NCBI GenBank assembly: GCA_002369495.1
Contig: DFFD01000024.1
Location: forward strand, 1-6,555
DNA length: 6,555 nt
From: Lachnospiraceae bacterium UBA3785
Lineage (GTDB): Bacteria; Bacillota; Clostridia; Lachnospirales; Lachnospiraceae
Direction: 5' to 3'
In this document: positions 1 to 5,416 of the stretch, piece after piece
How the letters are laid out: the number at the start of each line of letters is the position of its first letter
How positions within the stretch are numbered: the first letter of the stretch is position 1
Position numbers and translations under genes: made by a program
Notes under the pieces: generated by a model
Databases searched by the model: none
What the model was told of the DNA's origin: nothing
The model's input: the letters and a program-made list of their open reading frames with translations, nothing else

Positions 1-56
1 GGGACGGTTCTTCAACGGGTGAAGAACCGTCCCCCAACGGGTGAAGAACCGTCCCC
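1..56. repeat. Tandem and inverted GGGACGGTTCTTCA repeat downstream of glmS
   Basis: Bases 1-14 (GGGACGGTTCTTCA) are perfectly complementary to 20-33, giving a 14-bp stem with a 5-nt loop (ACGGG). The right arm with its loop is repeated directly: a 21-base unit at 14-34 recurs without mismatch at 36-56, a period of 22. Read with the genes (minus strand) there are two tandem copies and then an inverted half-copy, 8 bases past the glmS stop codon. The hairpin could end or protect the glmS mRNA, but the bases that would hold a U-tract lie outside the window. The layout resembles REP-type intergenic palindromes, which in many bacteria are moved by RAYT (Y1) transposases. That family assignment is inference and no transposase is in view. 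The element may continue to the left. Confidence 0.85.
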
Positions 57-63
57 AAACCGC

Positions 64-1887
64 TCACTCCACCGTCACCGACTTCGCCAGGTTCTTCGGC
101 TTGTCGATGTCGCACCCGTTCTCCTTCGCGACGTAGTAGGCGAGGAGCTGCAGCGGCACGATCTCGGTGACCGCGGAGAACAGGGGATCAGTATCCGGAA
201 TAAAGAGGAGATCGTCCGCGACGGAAATGATCTTCTGGTTGGAGCGGAATGTCAGGGCGAGGACTTCCGCTCCTCTTGATTTCACCTCCACGATGTTGGA
301 GAGGGTCTTGCCCATGATCGCGGGATTGCAGCAGAGTGCGATGACGGGCGTGTGCTCCTCGATGAGCGCGATCGTCCCGTGCTTGAGCTCGCCCGCGGCG
401 TAGGCCTCCGAGTGGAGATAGGAGATCTCCTTCATCTTGAGGGCCCCCTCGAGGGAGACCGCGTAGTCCGTGTTGCGGCCGATGAAGAACAGGGCCTTGC
501 TGCTGTGGTATTTCTTCGCGAGATCCGGGATCGAGGCATTTAAGTCGATCGTCTGCTGGATCCGGCGTGGCAGGTGCTGGAGGTCTTTGACGAGCGTTTT
601 GTATTCATTTTCAAGGAGACCGAGCCTGTCGCCGATGTAAACCGCGAGGAGGTAGAGGACCGAGACTTGCGTGGTATAGCCCTTGGTGGTCGCGACCGCG
701 ATCTCCGGGCCGGCCCATGTGTAGACCGTGTTGTCCGCGAGCTTCGCGACCGTGCTGCCGACCACGTTCACAACCGCGAGGGTGCGGGCGCCGCGGGCTT
801 TGCACTCTTTGAGCGCCGCGATCGTGTCGGCGGTCTCGCCGGACTGGGAGATCACGATGAGGAGCGTGTGCTCATCGATCAGCGGGTCGCTGTAGCGGAG
901 CTCGCTCGCGAGCTCTAAAACGACCGGGATGTGGGTGAGCCTCTCGAGCGCGTATCTGGCCGCGCAGCCCGCGTAGTAGGCAGAGCCGCAGGCGGTGATG
1001 ACGATCTGGCGGATCTCACGAAGCTCCTCCGCGGTCAGGGTCAGCTCGTCAAATACAACCCGCCCGTCGCGGATGCGCGGCGCAATCGTCGCCTTGACCG
1101 CACCGGGCTGTTCCATGATCTCCTTCATCATGAAATGCTCGAAGCCGCCCTTCTCCGCGGCCTGGACATTCCAGGCGATGCGGCTGATCTTCTTTTCGAC
1201 CGTCTGGTTCAGGCAGTCAAATATGCGGACTGAGTCCTTTGTGAGCTCCGCAAATTCGCCGTCCTCAAGGTAAATGACGTTCCGCGTGTGGGAGACCAGG
1301 GCCGTGACGTCGGAGGCGAAGAAATTTTCCCGGATGCCGACGCCCAGGATGAGGGGGCTGGCTTCGCGGGCGGCGTATATTTTCCCGGGCTCGTCGGAGC
1401 AGATGACGCCGAGGGCGTAGGATCCGGAGAGGCGGTTGGTGGTCCTGACCAGGGCCTCATGCATGTCGCCCCGGTAGTAGAGCTCGATCAGGTGGACGAT
1501 GACCTCGGTGTCGGTCTCGCTCTCAAAACGGTACCCGTCCTGCCGGAGCTCATCCCGGAGCGACAGGTAATTTTCGATGATCCCGTTGTGGACGACGGCG
1601 AAGCGGCCGTCGTTCGAGAGGTGCGGGTGGGCATTTTCCTCAGTCGGGGCGCCGTGCGTCGCCCAGCGGGTGTGGCCGATCCCGGTCGTGCCGGGCAGAT
1701 CCGCGCCGTCCCGGGTCCTGGCGCACAGGTTCGCGATGCGGCCCGTGACCTTGCTGACCGAGATCGCCTCGTTGTTCATGACCGCGATGCCGGCCGAGTC
1801 GTAGCCGCGGTATTCCAGTTTTTTGAGGCCTTCAAGCAGGACAGGGGCAGCGTTCTGCATTCCGGTAAAACCTACGATTCCGCACAT
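64..1887 (-). CDS. glmS: Glutamine--fructose-6-phosphate aminotransferase (isomerizing), GlmS
   Basis: This cytosolic enzyme makes glucosamine-6-phosphate from fructose-6-phosphate and glutamine, the first committed step to UDP-GlcNAc for peptidoglycan. The protein is 607 residues, normal for GlmS. The N-terminal glutaminase domain (about 1-240) starts MCGIVGF, with Cys2 as the nucleophile exposed after Met removal, and carries RGYDSAGI (27-34), GHTRWATHG (71-79) and HNGIIENY (100-107). MMKEIMEQP (253-261) leads into two SIS sugar-isomerase domains (about 285-420 and 455-590), with TACGSA (298-303), SQSGET (347-352) and KGYTTQ (402-407). The C-terminal tail DKPKNLAKSVTVE has the lysine (602) that forms the Schiff base with the sugar. 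The frame is open upstream to a GTG at 1953, but the start must be at 1887 because an N-terminal extension would bury the catalytic cysteine. AAAAGGAG sits 7 nt upstream. The gene has its own promoter and a hairpin leader, and no glmS ribozyme fits in the gap. Confidence 0.97.
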   Translation of the reverse strand: MCGIVGFTGMQNAAPVLLEGLKKLEYRGYDSAGIAVMNNEAISVSKVTGRIANLCARTRDGADLPGTTGIGHTRWATHGAPTEENAHPHLSNDGRFAVVHNGIIENYLSLRDELRQDGYRFESETDTEVIVHLIELYYRGDMHEALVRTTNRLSGSYALGVICSDEPGKIYAAREASPLILGVGIRENFFASDVTALVSHTRNVIYLEDGEFAELTKDSVRIFDCLNQTVEKKISRIAWNVQAAEKGGFEHFMMKEIMEQPGAVKATIAPRIRDGRVVFDELTLTAEELREIRQIVITACGSAYYAGCAARYALERLTHIPVVLELASELRYSDPLIDEHTLLIVISQSGETADTIAALKECKARGARTLAVVNVVGSTVAKLADNTVYTWAGPEIAVATTKGYTTQVSVLYLLAVYIGDRLGLLENEYKTLVKDLQHLPRRIQQTIDLNASIPDLAKKYHSSKALFFIGRNTDYAVSLEGALKMKEISYLHSEAYAAGELKHGTIALIEEHTPVIALCCNPAIMGKTLSNIVEVKSRGAEVLALTFRSNQKIISVADDLLFIPDTDPLFSAVTEIVPLQLLAYYVAKENGCDIDKPKNLAKSVTVE

Positions 1888-1894
1888 GGTGATT

Positions 1895-1902
1895 CTCCTT
1901 TT
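1895..1902 (-). promoter_or_regulatory. Ribosome binding site of glmS
   Basis: On the minus strand AAAAGGAG lies 7 nt before the ATG at 1887. It confirms that start over the in-frame GTG at 1953, which has no comparable site. The AAAAGG part can also pair with CCUUUU, made of the last two stem bases and the U-tract of the preceding hairpin, so access to this site may depend on the leader fold. Confidence 0.85.
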
Positions 1903-1905
1903 CCC

Positions 1906-1942
1906 AAAAAAAGGCGTCCCTGAACGAATGTTCAAAGACGCC
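1906..1942 (-). terminator. Intrinsic-terminator-like hairpin in the glmS leader
   Basis: On the minus strand GGCGTCTTTGAAC (1930-1942) pairs with GTTCAGGGACGCC (1913-1925) around an AUUC loop. The stem is 13 bp with two central G-U pairs and is followed directly by seven U residues (1906-1912). This is the form of a Rho-independent terminator. It lies 63 nt after the asnB stop, so it can end the upstream operon. However, it is also downstream of the glmS promoter (1962-1990) and only 3 bases before the glmS ribosome binding site, so glmS transcripts must read through it. It may therefore be an attenuator. Actual termination efficiency cannot be judged from sequence alone. Confidence 0.75.
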
Positions 1943-1961
1943 GTTGCCTTCACACGGAAGA

Positions 1962-1990
1962 ATTGTACAGCAGGGGATGCCGTTTGTCAA
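1962..1990 (-). promoter_or_regulatory. Consensus sigma-A promoter of glmS
   Basis: The minus strand reads TTGACA (1985-1990), a 17-base spacer, then TACAAT (1962-1967). The -35 box and spacer are perfect, and the -10 box has one mismatch to TATAAT. The -35 begins 15 nt after the asnB stop codon. The expected transcription start is near the G at about 1955, leaving only about 13 nt before the leader hairpin and a 5' UTR of roughly 68 nt. A short imperfect palindrome, CTTCCGTGTGAAG (1948-1960), spans the predicted start. Its role, if any, is unknown. Confidence 0.85.
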
Positions 1991-2005
1991 TGGGTACAAG
2001 ACAGT

Positions 2006-3589
2006 TCACACGCCGCTTGCCCCGTAGTTTGAAAGGACGCGGGCGGAGGGATCGTCCACATTGCAGCCGTCCCACTCGCGGTTGGGCATCCAGAAGTCCG
2101 TGATCATTTCCGCCTGGCCGGGGTAATATTTTTCAAAAATCTCCCGGTAGAGGAGCGACTCCTTCGTGAAGGGCTGCGCGTGGGTGTATTTCCGCCGGAG
2201 TATCTCAAACTCCTCATCGGTGTATCTCTTCGCGGCGTATTCCTTCAGGTAATCCACCATCGAGTGGCCGACCGCGTCGGAAAATGCCGCCTTCTCCCGC
2301 CAGAGGATACTGTCGGGGAGAAGCCTCTGGCCCTCAAAGGCGTGCCTGAGCAGGTATTTTCCTTTTCCATAGGTGTTGATCTTCATCGCCGGGTCAAGCG
2401 CCATCACGTATTTTACGAAATCAAGATCCCCGAAGGGCACCCGGGCTTCCAGCGAGTTGACCGAGATGCAGCGGTCCGCGCGGAGCACATCGTACATGTG
2501 GAGCTCCCGGATCCGCTTTTCGGCTTCGGCCTGGAAGGCCTCCGGAGAAGGCGCAAAGTCGGTGTATTTGTAGCCGAAGAGTTCGTCCGAGATCTCGCCG
2601 GTCAGGAGGACGCGGATGTCCGTCTTCTCGTGGATCGCCCTGCAGACGAGGTACATGCCAACGGAGGCGCGGATCGTGGTGATGTCAAAGGTCCCGAGGA
2701 GCCTGATGAGTTCCTCCAGGGAGGCGATGACCTCGCCCGGCGTCATATAGACCTCCGTGTGGTCGGCGCCGATGAAATCGGCGGCTTCGCGGGCGTATTT
2801 CAGGTCGATCGCGTCCTCGCTCATGCCGATCGCAAATGTTCTGATCGGAACGGCGCGCTCGCGGGCCGCGATCGCGCAGACGAGCGAGGAATCGAGCCCG
2901 CCGGAGAGGAGGAAGCCGACCTTCGCGTCGGCTACGAGACGCTTTCTGACGCCGGCTATGAGCTTTTCCCGGATTTTGCCGCAGGCTGTTTCAAGGTCAT
3001 CGTGACATACGATATCTGCATGGGAAATGTCCGTATAGGGGATAAAGTATCCGCTCTTATAGTAGTGGCCGGGCGGGAAGGGCCTGATCCTGTCTGTAAG
3101 GCCGAGCAGGTTCTTCGGCTCGCTGGCGAAGATAATTCCGCCTTTCCCGTCGTACCCGTAGTAGAGCGGCCGGATCCCGATCGGATCGCGGGCTGCTATG
3201 AACTCCTTTGTCCTTCCGTCAATGAGGATCAGGGCAAATTCCGCGTCGAGCATCGAGAACATGCGGGTCCCGTACTCGAACCAGAGCGGGAGAATGATCT
3301 CGCAGTCGCTGCCGCTCTTAATAGCATAGCCTTTTTCTTTCAGGGCCTCCCGCTGCGCCTCGAAGCCGTAGAGCTCGCCGTTGCAGACGACGAAGCTTCC
3401 GTCCAGCTCGAAGGGCTGCATGCCCGCGCAGGTAAGTCCCATGATCGCGAGGCGGTGGAAGCCCATGAGGCCGCAGCCGGTGTCGACGATGCGGCTTTTG
3501 TCGGGGCCGCGGGAGACCGTTTCGTCAAAACCTTTTTGAAATTCTGTGAGGTCGGCGGATTCGCCGCACCAGGTCATTATCGAGCACAT
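2006..3589 (-). CDS. asnB: Asparagine synthase (glutamine-hydrolysing), AsnB type
   Basis: This enzyme makes asparagine from aspartate, ATP and glutamine through a beta-aspartyl-AMP intermediate, releasing glutamate, AMP and PPi. The protein is 527 residues, somewhat shorter than E. coli AsnB (554). The N-terminal class II glutaminase domain (about 1-190) starts MCSI, with Cys2 as the nucleophile, and has RGPD (27-30), HRLAIMG (45-51), NGELY (70-74) and GSD (93-95). The synthetase domain has the PP-loop SGGLDSS (229-235), TTIRAS (304-309), TGEISDE (330-336) and EARVPF (381-386). The usual SGEGSDE motif is thus altered at two positions, while Glu332 and the following SDE are kept. The MCSI start is required for cysteine catalysis. 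GAAAGG lies 8 nt upstream, a weaker site than those of the neighbouring genes. Only 21 nt separate the gene from amt, so co-transcription is likely. Confidence 0.95.
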   Translation of the reverse strand: MCSIMTWCGESADLTEFQKGFDETVSRGPDKSRIVDTGCGLMGFHRLAIMGLTCAGMQPFELDGSFVVCNGELYGFEAQREALKEKGYAIKSGSDCEIILPLWFEYGTRMFSMLDAEFALILIDGRTKEFIAARDPIGIRPLYYGYDGKGGIIFASEPKNLLGLTDRIRPFPPGHYYKSGYFIPYTDISHADIVCHDDLETACGKIREKLIAGVRKRLVADAKVGFLLSGGLDSSLVCAIAARERAVPIRTFAIGMSEDAIDLKYAREAADFIGADHTEVYMTPGEVIASLEELIRLLGTFDITTIRASVGMYLVCRAIHEKTDIRVLLTGEISDELFGYKYTDFAPSPEAFQAEAEKRIRELHMYDVLRADRCISVNSLEARVPFGDLDFVKYVMALDPAMKINTYGKGKYLLRHAFEGQRLLPDSILWREKAAFSDAVGHSMVDYLKEYAAKRYTDEEFEILRRKYTHAQPFTKESLLYREIFEKYYPGQAEMITDFWMPNREWDGCNVDDPSARVLSNYGASGV

Positions 3590-3597
3590 TGCATACG

Positions 3598-3603
3598 CCT
3601 TTC
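3598..3603 (-). promoter_or_regulatory. Ribosome binding site of asnB
   Basis: On the minus strand GAAAGG sits 8 nt before the ATG at 3589, inside the 21-nt gap after the amt stop codon. It is weaker than the AAGGAG sites of amt and glmS. It supports the MCSI start. Confidence 0.6.
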
Positions 3604-3610
3604 ATTTTCC

Positions 3611-5335
3611 TTATTCGACATCCTGAAGCGCGTCGTAGCCTTCCTCGCCGGTGCGGACTTTGACGACATTTTCCACATCATAGACGAAAATCTTGCCGTC
3701 GCCGATATGCCCTGTATAGAGCACCTTCTTGGCGGTCTCGATCACGTCGCGGACCGGGATGGCGGATACGACGATGTCCATCTGTACCTTGGGCCGAAGG
3801 TCGGTCTCGACCGCAACGCCGCGGTAGTACTCGGTGTGGCCTTTCTGCATGCCGTAGCCCATGACGTGGGAGACGGTCATGCCGGTGATGCCGAGGCGGG
3901 CCATCGCGCTCTTTAAAGCGAAGAGTTTTTCTTCCTTGAAGACGATCTCCACCTTGCTGAATTTGTGTCCGTCGCTTGCAAAGACAGGTTCTTTCTTAAC
4001 GGGAACCGCTTCCGCCGGCGGGGTTGTGCCGGTGACGACCGGAACCTGCTCGCCCGTGCCGTATTCGACATAGTTATCGACGGCCGGCACAAAATCCGCA
4101 TAGGCACTCGGGAGACCGTGTTCGCTGATATCGAGTCCGGTGAGTTCGTCGGCGGGGTCTGCGCGGAGAAAATCGCATTTTTTCAGAATCATGAAAAATG
4201 CAAGCATGGTGATGGCTGCCCACGCCGCGACCGCCGCAAAGCCGAGGAGCTGGAGACCGAGCTGCGTGAAATCACCCGTGTAGAAGAGACCGCGGAGACC
4301 TGCCGGCGCATCCGGATTGGCGAGCAGGCCGACCGCAATCGTGCCCCAGATACCGTTTGCGCAGTGGACGCCGACTGCGCCGACCGGATCGTCGATGTGG
4401 AGCTTAAGATCCAGCACCCGGACAACAGCGTCGACCAGAATACCGGCGATGAAGCCGACAATTGCGGCACCGAGCGCATCAAATGCGTCGCAGCCCGCGG
4501 TGACGGCGACAAGGCCGGCAAGGGAGGCATTTAAGCACATGGAGACGTCCGGTTTGCCATTCTTCACCCAGGTGTAGATCATTGTCGTGCAGGTGGCCAC
4601 GGAAGGCGCGATGGTCGTTGTGAGAAAAATGGAAGAAAGCTCCGAGGGTGACGTCGCCGCCGCCCCGTTGAAGCCGTACCAGCCGAGCCAGAGGATAAAG
4701 ACTCCGAGAGCGCCGAGCGGGATCGAGTGACCGGGAATCGCGTTGACTTTGGTGACTTTGCCGTTTTTGTCCGTCACATATTTGCCGATGCGCGGACCGA
4801 GAACCGCTGCGCCGATCAGGGCTGCGATGCCGCCGACCATATGGATCGCGCAGGAGCCTGCGTAGTCGTGGAAGCCGAGCCGGGCAAGCCAGCCGCCGCC
4901 CCAGATCCAGTGAGCCTCGATCGGATAGATGATGAGGCTGATCACGCCGGAATACACACAGTAGGCGGAGAATTTAGTCCGCTCCGCCATCGCGCCGGAG
5001 ACGATCGTGGCGGTCGTGGCACAGAAAACCAGGTTGAAGACGAAATAGCTTGCGTCCGTGAAGCCATCCGCAGGGGAGGCGATAAACTCCCTGAAATGAA
5101 GGAACAGGTCAAGATTGGGCCTGCCGATCAGGCCGAAAAACATATCTTCACCCATCATCAGCGTGTAGCCGAGGAGAGAGAAGACAACGGTACCGATGCA
5201 GAAGTCCATGAGGTTCTTCATGATGATGTTGCCGGCATTTTTGGCGCGGGTGAAACCCGTTTCGACCATGGCGAAGCCGGCCTGCATCCAGAAGACAAGT
5301 GCGGCACCGATTAAAAACCAGAATTCGACAGTCAT
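3611..5335 (-). CDS. amt: Ammonium channel Amt with C-terminal fused PII (GlnK-like) domain
   Basis: This membrane protein of 574 residues joins an ammonium channel (about 1-405), a loose linker rich in Pro, Val, Glu and Thr (about 406-459) and a full PII domain (about 460-572). Amt marks: the TM1 stretch MQAGFAMVETGF (17-28), HWIWGGGWL (142-150), D157 and the first pore histidine H165 in HDYAGSCAIH, GWYGFNGA (218-225), and the second pore histidine H324 in AVGVHCANG. F104 and F222 probably form the Phe gate. PII marks: GITGMTV (482-488), Q497 in GMQKGH (the ATP-Mg position), YYRG (503-506), PK (515-516, 2-oxoglutarate site) and TGHIGDGKIF (541-550). R505 matches the GlnK arginine that plugs the AmtB pore. 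The site of uridylylated Tyr51 is Val509, and the site of phosphorylated Ser49 is Val507, so control is probably by ATP/ADP and 2-oxoglutarate alone. The ATG at 5335 has AAAAAGGAG 9 nt upstream. Confidence 0.95.
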   Translation of the reverse strand: MTVEFWFLIGAALVFWMQAGFAMVETGFTRAKNAGNIIMKNLMDFCIGTVVFSLLGYTLMMGEDMFFGLIGRPNLDLFLHFREFIASPADGFTDASYFVFNLVFCATTATIVSGAMAERTKFSAYCVYSGVISLIIYPIEAHWIWGGGWLARLGFHDYAGSCAIHMVGGIAALIGAAVLGPRIGKYVTDKNGKVTKVNAIPGHSIPLGALGVFILWLGWYGFNGAAATSPSELSSIFLTTTIAPSVATCTTMIYTWVKNGKPDVSMCLNASLAGLVAVTAGCDAFDALGAAIVGFIAGILVDAVVRVLDLKLHIDDPVGAVGVHCANGIWGTIAVGLLANPDAPAGLRGLFYTGDFTQLGLQLLGFAAVAAWAAITMLAFFMILKKCDFLRADPADELTGLDISEHGLPSAYADFVPAVDNYVEYGTGEQVPVVTGTTPPAEAVPVKKEPVFASDGHKFSKVEIVFKEEKLFALKSAMARLGITGMTVSHVMGYGMQKGHTEYYRGVAVETDLRPKVQMDIVVSAIPVRDVIETAKKVLYTGHIGDGKIFVYDVENVVKVRTGEEGYDALQDVE

Positions 5336-5344
5336 AATAATATA

Positions 5345-5353
5345 CTCCTTTTT
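5345..5353 (-). promoter_or_regulatory. Ribosome binding site of amt
   Basis: On the minus strand AAAAAGGAG ends 9 nt before the ATG at 5335, within an A/U-rich stretch that should be unstructured. It is a strong site, and it stands 10 bases downstream of the hairpin at 5364-5398. Confidence 0.8.
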
Positions 5354-5363
5354 AAATATAAGA

Positions 5364-5398
5364 GGGACGGCTCCGGAAACCGTGTCCGAAACCGCCCC
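5364..5398 (-). other. GC-rich hairpin between glnN and amt
   Basis: On the minus strand GGGGCGGTTTCGGA (5385-5398) pairs with TCCGGAGCCGTCCC (5364-5377), giving 14 bp with three G-U pairs around a 7-nt loop (CACGGTT). The bases that follow are UCUUAUAUUU, a poor U-tract, so this is at most a leaky terminator. It could partly end glnN transcripts, protect a 3' end after processing, or serve as a regulator target that lowers amt output relative to glnN. ANTAR-domain antiterminators act on nitrogen genes in Clostridia, but their targets are paired stem-loops with hexanucleotide loops. Only one hairpin is seen here, so that link is not supported. No promoter of quality was found in this 81-nt gap. 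Confidence 0.6.
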
Positions 5399-5416
5399 GG
5401 GAAAATAAGAGAAGGC

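Noticed and set aside
1288..1923. Plus-strand open frame of 211 codons opposite the glmS 5' half and its leader
   Set aside because: It is antisense to the conserved glutaminase domain, and its low-complexity Gly/Ala/Val/Asp-rich translation shows no known family.
1885..1953. In-frame upstream GTG start for glmS at 1953, adding 22 residues and lying within a few bases of the predicted transcription start
   Set aside because: The extension would block the N-terminal cysteine needed for glutaminase activity, it runs through the terminator hairpin, and it has no ribosome binding site. A leaderless start was considered but has no support.
1888..2005. glmS ribozyme (GlcN6P riboswitch) in the asnB-glmS gap
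   Set aside because: The gap is 118 nt and is taken up by a promoter, a hairpin and the binding site. The transcribed leader of about 68 nt is too short and no ribozyme core was seen.
2180..3916. Plus-strand open frame of 578 codons opposite asnB and the PII end of amt
   Set aside because: It is antisense to two clearly recognised genes, and its translation shows no recognisable motif, only composition typical of the reverse of GC-rich codons. Long antisense frames are expected in such DNA.
4727..5314. Plus-strand open frame of 195 codons opposite the amt 5' part
   Set aside because: It is a shadow of the Amt membrane segments, with a charged Asp/Arg/Glu-rich translation and no recognisable domain.
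5336..5416. Separate promoter for amt, with TATATT near 5354-5359 as a -10 box
   Set aside because: The hexamer at the right distance (ACGGTT) is a poor -35 box, and the implied start would fall in the amt ribosome binding site. The A/T richness is better explained as an open binding-site region.
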